From Candidatus Heimdallarchaeota archaeon (GTDB lineage: Archaea > Asgardarchaeota > Heimdallarchaeia > JABLTI01): 59,614 nt of DNA. Below, piece by piece: positions 25,642 to 35,055 of this stretch. The first letter of the stretch is position 1. Every line of letters starts with the position of its first letter. The translations under genes and the position numbers were made by a program. The DNA is taken from the NCBI GenBank assembly GCA_019056785.1, contig DXJV01000029.1, forward strand, positions 1 to 59,614, read 5' to 3'. The notes beneath the pieces are model-generated. The model did no database searches. It saw only the letters and a list, made by a program, of their open reading frames with translations, and was not told where the DNA came from.

Positions 25642-26787
25642 CTATTTTCGTTCGAAAATCTCACGCAAAGTGCTTGTTATAAGTGCCATATCTTCCTCTG
25701 AAACACCAGCATGGATAGGAATTTCAAAGTGATTTCGTCCAATACGTTCGGCGTTTGGGCAACTCGTTTTAGAATAGTCCGGAAATGTCACAAACTTCGC
25801 CCAATAATAATAGTCGTTGATTTCAGTATAAGCGGGTTGCTCATAGGAAGGAATGGAATAGATTTGTCTTGAGCCAATTCCCTTTCCTTTTAGGAGTTCA
25901 ATGACTTTGATTGCTGGCAAATCATCTCGATCTGTCCGGCCCACAGCAATGTACCAACCGTGTTTTGCCTTAGGATAGACTTTCTGTAATGCAAACCCAT
26001 CCAAATCAGCCAACTCTTTTTGCAGAATTTTGGCATTTCGTTCTCTAATTTCCAGCATCTTTGGCAATTTTTTCAACTGTTCAAGACCAATGGCTGCATG
26101 AAGATTGGATGTGCGAGAATTATAACCAATACGCACATGATAGTACCCTCCCTTAGGCGTTCTTCCATGATTTTTTAAGCAAAGAATGGTTTCTTTTAAT
26201 TCTTCATTATCTGTTACGATAGCTCCACCCTCCCCGAAGGGGAGATTCTTTGAAGCATAAAATGAGAAACAACCAATATCGCCAATTGTTCCGGTATGTT
26301 TGCCATCAAAATATGCGCCGTGGCTCTGACAGCTATCTTCAATTAAAAATAAATTGTGATCTTCTGCAATATCTTTTAAGGCTTTCATGTCACATGGATT
26401 TCCAAAGATATGTACGGGGAGGATCGCTTTTGTTTTCTTAGTGATTTTTTCCTCAACTTTTTCGGGGTCTAAATTATATGTTTCAGGGTCAATGTCAGCA
26501 AAAATAGGTATAGCTCCATTAAACAAAACACTATTACTCGAAGCTATAAAGGTAAAGGGAGTAGTAATTACTTCATCGCCCGGCTTAATTCCAAGCGCCT
26601 CGATTGCCAGATGAAGAGCTGTTGTCCCATTTGATGTAACAATGGTGTTTTTTGCACCAACAAAGTCTGAAAATTGCTTTTCAAATTCTCTTGCAACCGG
26701 CCCTTCTGCCAGATATTTCGAGTCAATAACAGCACAAACGGCTTTTTTTTCTTCTTCACCAACTTGAGGGTCCACTACTTTTATCAT
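25642..26787 (-). CDS. DegT/DnrJ/EryC1/StrS-family sugar aminotransferase
   Basis: This 381-residue protein is a PLP-dependent sugar aminotransferase of the DegT family, which transaminates nucleotide-linked keto sugars for surface glycans. SNGTTALHLAIEALGI, GDEVITTPFTFIASSNSVL, EDSCQSHGA and the PLP lysine of SFYASKNLPFGEGGAI (about residue 181) are diagnostic. Length is normal. Its sugar substrate is not known; no other glycan genes are nearby. It diverges from the GNAT gene across a 90-base gap. Confidence 0.93.
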   Translation of the reverse strand: MIKVVDPQVGEEEKKAVCAVIDSKYLAEGPVAREFEKQFSDFVGAKNTIVTSNGTTALHLAIEALGIKPGDEVITTPFTFIASSNSVLFNGAIPIFADIDPETYNLDPEKVEEKITKKTKAILPVHIFGNPCDMKALKDIAEDHNLFLIEDSCQSHGAYFDGKHTGTIGDIGCFSFYASKNLPFGEGGAIVTDNEELKETILCLKNHGRTPKGGYYHVRIGYNSRTSNLHAAIGLEQLKKLPKMLEIRERNAKILQKELADLDGFALQKVYPKAKHGWYIAVGRTDRDDLPAIKVIELLKGKGIGSRQIYSIPSYEQPAYTEINDYYYWAKFVTFPDYSKTSCPNAERIGRNHFEIPIHAGVSEEDMALITSTLREIFERK

Positions 26788-26876
26788 TGTTTAACCTCAT
26801 TTGTTCTGCTTTCTAAATTTGATAGATAATTTTAACTTTTCTCATATTAAATTATTCTTGGTTATAAATTAGTGGG

Positions 26877-27965
26877 TTGAAAAACAACCACGTACCACAA
26901 GCAAACTCTCGAGAAGATATCTTTTTAGGGAGAAATAGCAGTAGAAAAAGCAATAAGAGGAAAAGAATCTTGAAAGTTGACCCCAGCCAATTACGAATTA
27001 TTGATGCAACATCAGAGCAGGCGGAGGATTGGACGAAAGTTTTTGTAAAAGGTATTCGTAATTTCCGGTGGATCAACAAATATTTACGCGAACAAAACAT
27101 TACAGAACTTGATATTAAGCTTTCTTTCCAACAAGACATACAACAGAAGTTGGAGAATGAACTCTTTCTCATTGCTTATTATCGCACTATACCTATCGGC
27201 ATTATCCGTTTCGACAAATATTTTTTCAGCTCAGGCATCAAAATCCTCAGTCATTTTCCTCTTGTTGTTCCCAGATTTCAAGGAAAAGGCATTGGTAGTA
27301 AACTCGTTCAAGTGGGGATTTCCAAAGCACGGAAAAAGGGATTTAAAAACATCTGGGCCGAATGTTGGTCAAAGGATCAACGAGAGTTAGCTATTTACAC
27401 ATCTTTCTATCTGAAAAATGGCTTCCGTATAAAATCAAAACGCTTTGAAATGAAGTGTTCGCTTCAGAAATTCAATCTCTCATCAGCAATGACCGGGTCA
27501 AAATTGGAAACTGTTACAAGAAATGATCTCACAAAAGAGTTCATTGAAACGTTAAGCCACAGCTATGCACAATCAACAGATCAACTTCACAAGATAGAAC
27601 AACTAAGCAATTTCGAGAATTGCAAGGAGTTCTTGGAGAATACCGAAAGTGACTTTGAAAAAGAAGGATATGAAGTGAAATATACACTTGCACGATTTGA
27701 AGGCAAACCTTGTGGCGCCCTTATGACAGCTGATTCAAGCCACCGCGGCTTTGTACTGGAGATCGGGATTTTGCCAGAATTTCGCCGGAAAAAAATTGCT
27801 CAAACAATGCTAATTGATTATATCCTTAAAGTAAAGAATCACGGGTGCGACGAAGTAATATTAGCTGTGGACGAGCTTAACGAGGGGGCTATCAGCCTAT
27901 ACAAAAAAATAGGCTTCCGAAAAACTTGGTACGGAATTATGTTACTATATGAAAATGATGATTAA
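26877..27965 (+). CDS. Protein with two GNAT N-acetyltransferase domains
   Basis: The 362-residue protein contains two acetyltransferase-like domains. Domain 1 spans about residues 40-195, with the acetyl-CoA loop FQGKGIGSKLVQVGI and an ending with YLKNGFRI. Domain 2 spans about 210-362, with ILPEFRRKKIAQTMLIDYI, NEGAISLYKKIGFRKTWYG. The acyl acceptor is unknown. TTG at 26877 gives the longest frame; a TTG near 26970 preceded by AGGA is an alternative that would remove the basic first 31 residues. It precedes tatD by 32 bases and may be cotranscribed. Confidence 0.85.
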   Translation: MKNNHVPQANSREDIFLGRNSSRKSNKRKRILKVDPSQLRIIDATSEQAEDWTKVFVKGIRNFRWINKYLREQNITELDIKLSFQQDIQQKLENELFLIAYYRTIPIGIIRFDKYFFSSGIKILSHFPLVVPRFQGKGIGSKLVQVGISKARKKGFKNIWAECWSKDQRELAIYTSFYLKNGFRIKSKRFEMKCSLQKFNLSSAMTGSKLETVTRNDLTKEFIETLSHSYAQSTDQLHKIEQLSNFENCKEFLENTESDFEKEGYEVKYTLARFEGKPCGALMTADSSHRGFVLEIGILPEFRRKKIAQTMLIDYILKVKNHGCDEVILAVDELNEGAISLYKKIGFRKTWYGIMLLYENDD

Positions 27966-27997
27966 ATGAAAAATCAAACAAAGCAGGTTCATCTAAA

Positions 27998-28768
27998 ATG
28001 AAAGCAATTGATACCCATTGCCACATTTCCCATACATTGAAAAGAGGGCTCAAACTAAACACACTGTTAGAACATGCAAAACGAAATAATGTTTTTGCAA
28101 TAATTGACTCTCCAGTGGAAGTAAAAGAATATCAACAAGCAATTAGAATACATCGTAATCACCCTAAAACAATATATATAACGCTGGGCGCTGCTCCCGC
28201 TAATTACCATGAGGTTAATATTGAAGCCATTTTAACGAGCATTCGCACATTTGCAGAACAGAAAGAGATCGTCGGTGTAGGGGAAGTGGGATTAGATTAT
28301 TATTGGGTAAAGAATGACACATTGCGAAAACGACAGCATGAAACCTTCCGACAATTTATCAATCTAGCGAATGAGCTTAATTTACCATTAGTCATTCATA
28401 GTCGAGATGCAGAAAAAGAAGCCCTACCAGAGTTGACTCGAGCAGAAGTGCCGGTAGTCATGCATAGTTTTAGTGGTGACATTGCAACGGCTCTCGAATG
28501 TACAAACCGAGGGTATTTTATTTCCATCTCAACAGCAGTTACAAGGCGCAAGAAAAATCGTCGAATAGCTAAAGCGATTTCTCTCGAACAAATCATTACA
28601 GAGACAGATTCTCCCTATCTTTCACCCTTCCCCGAAAAGAAGCGTAACGAACCTGCAAACGTTATTCATGCAGTAAAAGAAATAGCCAAACTAAAAGAAG
28701 TGCCAGAAGAGGAGGTTTCTAAAGTCACAGTGAACAATGCACTAAAAATATTTAAAATCAAGAGATAA
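27998..28768 (+). CDS. tatD: TatD-family metal-dependent hydrolase
   Basis: The 256-residue TIM-barrel protein belongs to the TatD DNase family. The N-terminal metal site DTHCHI, the glutamate of GVGEVGLDYYW, the His of LPLVIHSRDAE, HSFSG and the Asp of ETDSPYLSPFP are all present, so the enzyme should be active as a metal-dependent nuclease or phosphoesterase. Length is normal. It follows the double GNAT gene. Confidence 0.9.
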   Translation: MKAIDTHCHISHTLKRGLKLNTLLEHAKRNNVFAIIDSPVEVKEYQQAIRIHRNHPKTIYITLGAAPANYHEVNIEAILTSIRTFAEQKEIVGVGEVGLDYYWVKNDTLRKRQHETFRQFINLANELNLPLVIHSRDAEKEALPELTRAEVPVVMHSFSGDIATALECTNRGYFISISTAVTRRKKNRRIAKAISLEQIITETDSPYLSPFPEKKRNEPANVIHAVKEIAKLKEVPEEEVSKVTVNNALKIFKIKR

Positions 28769-28853
28769 AAAAGTGGCACAAAATTTCCCAATAGGATATA
28801 TTTAAGAAACGGTTCTTTGTTAATTAATTTGCTAATGTAAGGTGATAAGAAAA

Positions 28854-29600
28854 ATGAGTCCAATAGAGGAAAAAACAACTATCTGGGATACGCTGAAAGA
28901 TTACCAAAGACGTCACCCTGAAAGTGTGAATCCTCCATCTGAACGAATCAATCCTGATATCCCTGGTTCGTATTTGTGGGTAATTCTAGTAACTAACTGG
29001 CAGAATCTCCATCCCTTAATACAAGATGTTCTTTATGTTTGGTATCGGGAGTTGTCCAAACTCTATGGGGGGAAAATTGAGGAGTTAGACCCCAAATCCA
29101 CAGAAGCCTTACTTGCACGATTCGAAGAATTGGACTCAAAATTGAAAGCTTATGAATTAGAGCGTTCAAACCTTGAGCAAGAACTCATGATTCGCGACAG
29201 AGATTTCCAAAGATTGCGCTCAGTTGCAGGAAAACGTGAGAAAGAGAATATCGAAGTTCAACAAATGCTCGGAAAGAGCTTTCAAGAAAAAATAATGGAT
29301 AAACAAAAAGAAATCGATGAAAAAGAAGAGATCATTCAACAATTAAAAGCAAAAATAGCCACTTTAGAACAGCGTGTGGCATCATCCCCAACTACAGAAG
29401 ACGCAAGCCAAAATAAAGAGGTTAGCAATCTTAAACAACAACTTGAACACAGGACTAAATTATTGCGAGAAGTAAGTGAAGAGCTACAGAAACTCAACCA
29501 ACAAGTAAAAGAACAACGAGCCACTATTGAGCAATTAAACGAAAAATTGAGAATTAAAGACGAGAAAATAAGAGAAATTAAGGGATTGCTCAAGTTATAA
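28854..29600 (+). CDS. Coiled-coil protein adjacent to a small GTPase
   Basis: This 248-residue protein has a compact N-terminal domain of about 90 residues (TIWDTLKDYQRRHPE, SYLWVILVTNWQNLHPLIQDVLYVWY) followed by about 150 residues of nearly continuous coiled coil, with a short break at SSPTTEDAS. ATG at 28854 is preferred because GGTGA at 28841-28845 precedes it; GTG at 28842 is an alternative. The next gene, 26 bases away, encodes a Rab/Ras-like GTPase that also ends in a predicted coil. A tether or effector for that GTPase is inference from the neighbourhood. Confidence 0.75.
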   Translation: MSPIEEKTTIWDTLKDYQRRHPESVNPPSERINPDIPGSYLWVILVTNWQNLHPLIQDVLYVWYRELSKLYGGKIEELDPKSTEALLARFEELDSKLKAYELERSNLEQELMIRDRDFQRLRSVAGKREKENIEVQQMLGKSFQEKIMDKQKEIDEKEEIIQQLKAKIATLEQRVASSPTTEDASQNKEVSNLKQQLEHRTKLLREVSEELQKLNQQVKEQRATIEQLNEKLRIKDEKIREIKGLLKL

Positions 29601-29626
29601 AAATAAAATGCAAGGTAGAAAATAAG

Positions 29627-30451
29627 ATGGCAAAACTAGTCTGGAAAATCGTGATTATTGGCGACCCCGCAGTTGGGAAGACAAGTATCCGACGCAAATA
29701 TTTAGGAGAAACAACTCTAAAAGAATATATTTATACAATTGGAGCAGATTTTGCAACAAAAAGAATAAAGTTGACCAACAATCTTACAGTACAATACCAA
29801 ATTTTTGACCTTGCCGGACAACAAAAATTCGATAAGGTGCGATCTTCTTTTTACTCGGGAGCCCAAGCAGCCATTCTAGTTTATGACATTACCAATGCTA
29901 ACTCATTAGTTAACCTTCCCAAATGGGTGCGGGAAGCAAAACAAAATAACGACGGGAGCTTGGAAACTTTTGTTGTCGTAGGCAATAAGATAGACTTGCG
30001 GGATCAGAAAAAAACGAATGATGCCATCTTGAAGAAATTTTTGAAGGACCTTTCAAGAACAATGGGGCATGAAATTTTACACATTTTTACCAGTGCATTA
30101 ACCGGTGAAAATATTGAACTGCTTTTCAAAAAAGTAACTGAAATTTTACTAACAAAAGCAAGTAAAAATAATCCCCAAATTGAAAGACTAGCAAAACCAA
30201 TTTTAAAAGAGACAAAAAGCGACAAAGAAAAAACGCCCGAGCAACCACCCAAATTGAAAATCCCCGAACCAAAGGCAGAACCTGCCGACCCTCTGGAAAA
30301 ACGATTGAAGCACATCGAATTAGAAATCGACCACCTCCAAATGCAAGTCACTGAATTATATGAAGATATGAAATATGTTAAAGATTTGCTGTTAAAATAC
30401 CTCCATCAACATAAGAAAATTCTGGAGGAATTGAAACTACAAGGAGAATAA
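29627..30451 (+). CDS. Rab/Ras-like small GTPase with C-terminal coiled-coil extension
   Basis: The first 175 residues form a Ras-superfamily GTPase: G1 GDPAVGKTS (about 12-20), switch I with the Thr of YTIGADF, G3 DLAGQQKF, G4 NKIDL and G5 TSALTG. The switch glutamine is present (AGQQ), so hydrolysis is expected. A further 100 residues add a proline/lysine-rich linker and a helical coil ending LEELKLQGE. There is no C-terminal cysteine for prenylation, so membrane attachment is not by a lipid tail. It is 26 bases after the coiled-coil gene and convergent with a possible longin-like protein. Confidence 0.92.
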   Translation: MAKLVWKIVIIGDPAVGKTSIRRKYLGETTLKEYIYTIGADFATKRIKLTNNLTVQYQIFDLAGQQKFDKVRSSFYSGAQAAILVYDITNANSLVNLPKWVREAKQNNDGSLETFVVVGNKIDLRDQKKTNDAILKKFLKDLSRTMGHEILHIFTSALTGENIELLFKKVTEILLTKASKNNPQIERLAKPILKETKSDKEKTPEQPPKLKIPEPKAEPADPLEKRLKHIELEIDHLQMQVTELYEDMKYVKDLLLKYLHQHKKILEELKLQGE

Positions 30452-30482
30452 CCTTCCTCTTTTAGTCAATATAAAAACTTTT

Positions 30483-30908
30483 TTACTCATGATACAGATT
30501 CTTAATGGCATTTGTGGCTCTGTAGCAAACATCATAAGTTATCTGGCTGATCTCATCGATCACTTCGAATTCGATGTCTAGAATCATTTTTACAAGCTCT
30601 ATCTTACTAAGGAGAACAATTTCCAGGTCTTTTGGGTATGTTAAAACCACCCAACAATCTGTTCCCAAAAGTGATAAACGTTCATCGTTCGCGTCAGGAT
30701 TACTAATACTTCGATTATAAACAAAAATAACTTGTTCATTCATATATGATGGCCCTAACATCGATGAGACTGGTGAGATAGAATATGGTTCAGTAGTACT
30801 TAGTAAAAGGTAGATATCTTCTTGTTCAATGGAAAATTCTCCTTCACTGAAGATTTCTACCGGGCCTATGACTTCATCAAAATAGTAGAAATGCACCGAA
30901 AGAGCCAT
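30483..30908 (-). CDS. Hypothetical protein, possibly longin-like
   Basis: The 141-residue protein opens with SVHFYYFDEVIGPVEIF. A start of this type, a strand with an Asp/Glu and GP, is seen in the longin domains of DENN/NPRL-like proteins. It continues with strands around IYLLLSTTEP, QVIFVYNRS and DCWVVLTYPKDLEIVLLSK, and ends with a long amphipathic helix. The order is compatible with a longin fold but is not proof. It is convergent with the Rab-like GTPase. An interaction is inferred only. Confidence 0.55.
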   Translation of the reverse strand: MALSVHFYYFDEVIGPVEIFSEGEFSIEQEDIYLLLSTTEPYSISPVSSMLGPSYMNEQVIFVYNRSISNPDANDERLSLLGTDCWVVLTYPKDLEIVLLSKIELVKMILDIEFEVIDEISQITYDVCYRATNAIKNLYHE

Positions 30909-31035
30909 AACATCGCCTTTGCTTAATCTACTTTAACTATCAGAGCAAAGGGGATTAAATGCTTTTTGAAAAGGGCATTTTGATATAAACATCTTGGAAA
31001 AAGGAGGGGACTACTAAACAAGCGAACGACTGGAA

Positions 31036-31278
31036 TTACTTCACAAGTTTTGCTATGCAACTTTTACACTCAAAAAAGCCTTTGGACTTCATCGAACAAT
31101 AAGTCACATTATTTCTTAAAGCACACCAAGAAAACAAACAGTCATGACAAAAGTCAGTAATTACTAAATCATCCGGAACAATACTTTCCCTCAAAATATT
31201 CAAATCTAATTTTGCTTTACTTGCCATTTTTTCTGCTTCCTGATAAACACAAGCTCTACTGTTAATTTCAATTGGCAA
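31036..31278 (-). CDS. Hypothetical small cysteine-rich protein
   Basis: This 80-residue protein has eight cysteines, seven of them in the C-terminal half, including FCHDC, WCALR, YCSMK and ECKSC, spaced as in a metal-binding or disulfide-rich domain. No signal peptide is visible, so zinc binding in the cytoplasm is likelier. It is not recognised. Confidence 0.55.
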   Translation of the reverse strand: MPIEINSRACVYQEAEKMASKAKLDLNILRESIVPDDLVITDFCHDCLFSWCALRNNVTYCSMKSKGFFECKSCIAKLVK

Positions 31279-31365
31279 TTACCATTATTAAATTTGCAAT
31301 GCAAGGGATGACTGAAACTATTTTACACGGGTAACCGTAAAATTGAGCGCTCCGCTATAGAAGAG

Positions 31366-32754
31366 CTATTTCAAGGTATCAAATAAAAAGAGAATGCGGG
31401 AGCGTATGGTTGGATGATCCACCGGCAAAAGTTCTTGTTGTACCTGAAAGTCCGCTTCAAATAATTCTTTGTCAGGGTTATTTTTAATGGCGGCAACCAG
31501 CTGTTCGATTTCCTCATCGTTAAGGAATTGATCGGAATTAGTTCCCATCACTGCCCAATTGGTAATTTGTTGTGAAAGTTTTTCAGCAAGATGATTGTCA
31601 TTTGTCAACAATCTTTTCAATTCCTTTTCTCGCAATTTCATCAGTTCTTCACATGCCTTTTGGGCGAAGGTGTCAATTTTGCTGTCGCTAAGAGGCAGGA
31701 GGAGTGCATCTCGCAGATTCTTCAAACGTTGGACAACATAAATATACAATGCTTTTTGTCTCGAGAATTCTTTTGAAAGTTCCTGCGGGGGCAGGTCCCT
31801 GATGCCTTGAAGAAACTCTCGAGTGACATTACTTTTTCCTTCACGTTTTCCGAGCCATTTAAATTCAGCGCCAAAAGCAACTACAACATCAATTCTTTGC
31901 CCTAAAATGATCAATGCATTTATTATCGTATTGCGACCGATAAATTTGCCAGCGGTGTAATCCGCCAACAACTCTGCTTGTTGCCGGGAGAAATTCATAA
32001 GCCAGCGATTAATGATAGTTAAAAACCACATAGCTAAAATTAATAAAAGGAGTAAAGCAATCCTTAAAACGATATTCCAGACTTCCGGTTCATCAGCGAT
32101 GATAATATAGATCATTTGTAAAAGTTGCAGCGAATAAGCAACAAACACAAAATAATTGATACCGAACCGGTAGATATTCACAATGCTATCTAGTTTTTTG
32201 ATATGAGCTAATTCATGGGCAATTATAGCTTTTATTTCTTTTTTATCTAAGATTTCGATGATATTTGCATCAAGAACAATCCACGAGGATCGAAGAAAAG
32301 GGAGAGGAACAACATCAATGGTTAAGGCATTAGGAATGTTGGTGTTGCTAAGATAGACACGTTTAATGGACTTTAACTTGAATTCTCGCGCCAAATCTAT
32401 GACCATTTTATAAATATCTTTGGGGTCCAGCCGGAGAGAGTTCTTTATTAGGAAATGATTTTCCCCCACTAAGCCAAACTCTGTAATTTGAATCAATTTT
32501 GCTTGCCGAAAACGCCACCAAAGAACCAGATAAGTAATGATCACCTGAATTAGAAGAAGAATGAAAGCAATAAGTAACCTCTGCCATTGAAATTGCACAA
32601 GCCAGCTGAAATGAAAGCGCACTAATCCTTCATCTTTCGGTGAAATCGTGAGAGTAGAGGCAATAAACAAATGAACTGTATTAAGAAAAAGAAAGAAGCC
32701 ATTAGAAAGATGCATCTTTATTTTTGTATTAAGCAACAAGTGATTTAATGGCAC
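31366..32754 (-). CDS. M48-family membrane zinc metalloprotease
   Basis: The 462-residue protein has N-terminal membrane helices (about residues 15-35 and 55-75), a conserved zinc motif HELAH near residue 180 inside IKAIIAHELAHIKKLDS, and two more hydrophobic helices after it, as in HtpX/Ste24-like M48 proteases. The third ligand is likely the Glu of QAELLADYTAGKF. The remaining 190 residues are a soluble helical tail that is longer than in HtpX. It may act in membrane protein quality control. It is not paired with an obvious partner. Confidence 0.85.
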   Translation of the reverse strand: MPLNHLLLNTKIKMHLSNGFFLFLNTVHLFIASTLTISPKDEGLVRFHFSWLVQFQWQRLLIAFILLLIQVIITYLVLWWRFRQAKLIQITEFGLVGENHFLIKNSLRLDPKDIYKMVIDLAREFKLKSIKRVYLSNTNIPNALTIDVVPLPFLRSSWIVLDANIIEILDKKEIKAIIAHELAHIKKLDSIVNIYRFGINYFVFVAYSLQLLQMIYIIIADEPEVWNIVLRIALLLLLILAMWFLTIINRWLMNFSRQQAELLADYTAGKFIGRNTIINALIILGQRIDVVVAFGAEFKWLGKREGKSNVTREFLQGIRDLPPQELSKEFSRQKALYIYVVQRLKNLRDALLLPLSDSKIDTFAQKACEELMKLREKELKRLLTNDNHLAEKLSQQITNWAVMGTNSDQFLNDEEIEQLVAAIKNNPDKELFEADFQVQQELLPVDHPTIRSRILFLFDTLK

Positions 32755-32861
32755 ATAATTCCCTCATAAGTATAATCTTTGGAAATAGTTATTATTAAAT
32801 GGTACTTTCACCTTTCCTTGTGTTTAAAAGTTTGTGGTAAAATCCCTTTTCTAGAAAGTGT

Positions 32862-33548
32862 TCAAATGGGGCCCTTATTTAAAGTCATTAGCAGGTCCTT
32901 TTTTGTCGCATATCCTAATCTTTTAGCAATTTTATCGATCGCATGATTAGCACTGTCCTGAATAGCTTTTGGGTTTCGTTCATTATCCGCTGAAAATTTC
33001 AGAAGTAATTTTACAGTTGATTTATCACCTACTTCACCAAGGGCATACAAAGTTTGTAAAACGACCTCCAAAGGAATTGTCACCGAATTATAGAGCTCAT
33101 CAAGTAGGGCTAATAAAAGGGGGAGGCTTTCTTTTAAACCTAAAATGCCAAAAGTTTCTGCAAGGACAAGTTGTAACCGGTCACGCCCTCTGGAGCCCAT
33201 TTGCTTAAGCCGCTCATTGTAATTTTCTTTGATTTGTTGGATAATTTCATCACTATTGCTGGAATGCAACGATTGTGCTATTGCATACCGGACTGACCAA
33301 TCATCTTCGATGAAAAGTTGCAAGCAAAGTTCTTGTAAAAACGGATTTTCTTGCAAATAACCAAGAATCGATGCAGCAGCTTTCCGTATTCGTGCTTTTT
33401 TGTGTTTCTTAATGAGATTCAAGAAAAGTTCCTTTGCTTTTTCTTCTGTTTTGAAAAGCTCTTGGATAAGGGATGCTTTATTTTTCCAATTCAACGATGG
33501 ATGTTCAATGATAGTTAATAACTCACGTTTTATTTTCCATTTGTTCAT
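32862..33548 (-). CDS. HEAT-repeat protein
   Basis: This 228-residue protein is made of helical HEAT-like repeats: ARIRKAAASILGYLQE, DDWSVRYAIAQSLHSS, LQLVLAETFGILGLKESLPLLLALLDEL, LQTLYALGEVGDKSTVKLLLKF. These typically form a solenoid for protein binding. No membrane segment is present. It diverges from the 33661 gene. Confidence 0.8.
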   Translation of the reverse strand: MNKWKIKRELLTIIEHPSLNWKNKASLIQELFKTEEKAKELFLNLIKKHKKARIRKAAASILGYLQENPFLQELCLQLFIEDDWSVRYAIAQSLHSSNSDEIIQQIKENYNERLKQMGSRGRDRLQLVLAETFGILGLKESLPLLLALLDELYNSVTIPLEVVLQTLYALGEVGDKSTVKLLLKFSADNERNPKAIQDSANHAIDKIAKRLGYATKKDLLMTLNKGPI

Positions 33549-33660
33549 ATACCCATCAACAACAAATGCTAAAAGGAATTTTGATAGAAATATCTTTTGA
33601 AAGAGTTCAAATAATATTTAATAACATCTGCAAATATTTCTCACAAAACAATTTGTTGGA

Positions 33661-34056
33661 TTGAGTTGGATGCCTGCTAAAAATGAAAATCACGAAATAG
33701 AAAAGCAAATTCCTCAGAAAGCAAAGGGGAAAAAAGAGGACCCTCAATTGATGATTGGATTCAACAAATGGGGCATGCTTTTCATGTTTCTCTTTGTGGC
33801 AATTTTAGGCTATTTAATTCTTGCACCAATAGTTTACATACCCCCTTTTGCATATAATGTCATTGAAAGTGAATATATTATTAATGATTTATTACTGACA
33901 ATTCTCGGCATTCTTGCATTACTTTTCTTGGGGCTGGGAATTTATTTTGGTTGGATGAAAAAAGAAATCCCAGAAGAAAAAAGCGAAGAAGAAAGTAGCA
34001 AACCATTACAAGGAGAACAAGAGCAAATTACCTTTACCTTTGATGAGAATGACTAA
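33661..34056 (+). CDS. Hypothetical two-TM membrane protein
   Basis: The 131-residue protein has a charged N-terminus, two membrane helices (about residues 38-60 and 78-100) with a short external loop between them, and an acidic C-terminal tail rich in Glu. It resembles no family I can name. TTG at 33661 or ATG at 33670 may be the start; there is no clear Shine-Dalgarno. Confidence 0.6.
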   Translation: MSWMPAKNENHEIEKQIPQKAKGKKEDPQLMIGFNKWGMLFMFLFVAILGYLILAPIVYIPPFAYNVIESEYIINDLLLTILGILALLFLGLGIYFGWMKKEIPEEKSEEESSKPLQGEQEQITFTFDEND

Positions 34057-34107
34057 GTTGGAGATCACTAAACCAACCTCTCATAAAAAATTAGACTAAT
34101 GAAATAT

Positions 34108-34443
34108 TTAGGTGGCTAATTTTTCAAGGTCAGCTAACTTGTTCTTCCACTTTTCAGCCAGCTCTTTTTTGTCTATTTTTTCGTAAAGAGCGATCAATAT
34201 CTCACAAATTTTTATCAGGGAAATTTTCCATTCTTGAGAATATTCGAGTTCTCGAGGTTGAAATGTTTCAAGCTCTTCAAGATTAATGTCTATTTTGAAA
34301 AGCCGGTTAAAATCTTCAAACGCTTCTCGAATATCGATTAATGTTTCCATGAGTGTTCTTAAAAGTGTTGCATCAGCTGGTGTTGATAGCCGTTCTTTCA
34401 TTCGCTCTTCTATTATTTGTAATTTCTTTTCAAGTTCCGACAA
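34108..34443 (-). CDS. Hypothetical helical/coiled-coil protein
   Basis: This roughly 111-residue protein is almost wholly helical and begins with a coil (LSELEKKLQIIEERMKERL). The TTG at 34443 is preferred because GAGGTG at 34458-34453 is well placed; the longest frame begins at 34479. It lies 64 bases after the start of the dehydratase small-subunit stop and is on the same strand, so may be part of that transcript. Function is unknown. Confidence 0.6.
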   Translation of the reverse strand: MSELEKKLQIIEERMKERLSTPADATLLRTLMETLIDIREAFEDFNRLFKIDINLEELETFQPRELEYSQEWKISLIKICEILIALYEKIDKKELAEKWKNKLADLEKLAT

Positions 34444-34507
34444 AAAACATTGCACCTCAATAAAAACTAACTTTAACAAAGTTCTAAATTAAAAAGAAGA
34501 GAAGGGA

Positions 34508-35038
34508 TTAAAGAGTTTTTGCATATTCAAACAAGTTCCCAGCTTGATAAATGTCCATTTGGACCTGTGACATCCCTTCTGTTTTGAAAGTATGGTTCTT
34601 TGTCAGGTTCTTTATTTCACCTGTCTGTAAATTAACGACAAGTTCATCGCCTGTTTCTATCAGCTTTTTCTCGTCGATGATGTCTGCTTGTAAGATGGGT
34701 AATCCAGCATTGATAGCATTTCGTTTATAAATAGCACCAAAAGATTTCGCAATCAAAAGTTGTATGCCAAGAGAAATAAAACAATCTACTGCTTGCTGTC
34801 TTGAAGAACCAGCACCAAAATTTGCACCTAAGATTAAGATGTCGCCTTTCTGTGCTTTCTTCGCGAAATCTTTCCATCCTTCGAGATTATCGAAAGTGTA
34901 TTGACCCATTTCTTCGATTTTCTTTATGTGGAGATATTTATTGTGGAAGATCATATCTGTATCTATATCATCAATTGGTTTTCCATCTTTATCACGGATT
35001 ACTACTGCTCGTCCTTTCAATTCGATTGGTTTTGCCAT
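34508..35038 (-). CDS. leuD: Aconitase-family dehydratase small subunit (3-isopropylmalate/homoaconitate type)
   Basis: The 176-residue swivel-domain subunit pairs with the large subunit encoded just upstream to isomerise a hydroxy-tricarboxylate through its dehydrated form. DDIDTDMIFHNKYL, GANFGAGSSRQQAVDCFISLGI and SFGAIYKRNAINAGLPIL are typical. The residues after KYL (HIKK, instead of the LRT or LVY seen in leucine or homoaconitate enzymes) leave the substrate open: 3-isopropylmalate, homoaconitate, citraconate or even citrate are possible. The gene symbol is provisional. The gap to the large subunit is 17 bases. Confidence 0.85.
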   Translation of the reverse strand: MAKPIELKGRAVVIRDKDGKPIDDIDTDMIFHNKYLHIKKIEEMGQYTFDNLEGWKDFAKKAQKGDILILGANFGAGSSRQQAVDCFISLGIQLLIAKSFGAIYKRNAINAGLPILQADIIDEKKLIETGDELVVNLQTGEIKNLTKNHTFKTEGMSQVQMDIYQAGNLFEYAKTL

Positions 35039-35055
35039 TTTTCATTCCTCCAGTG

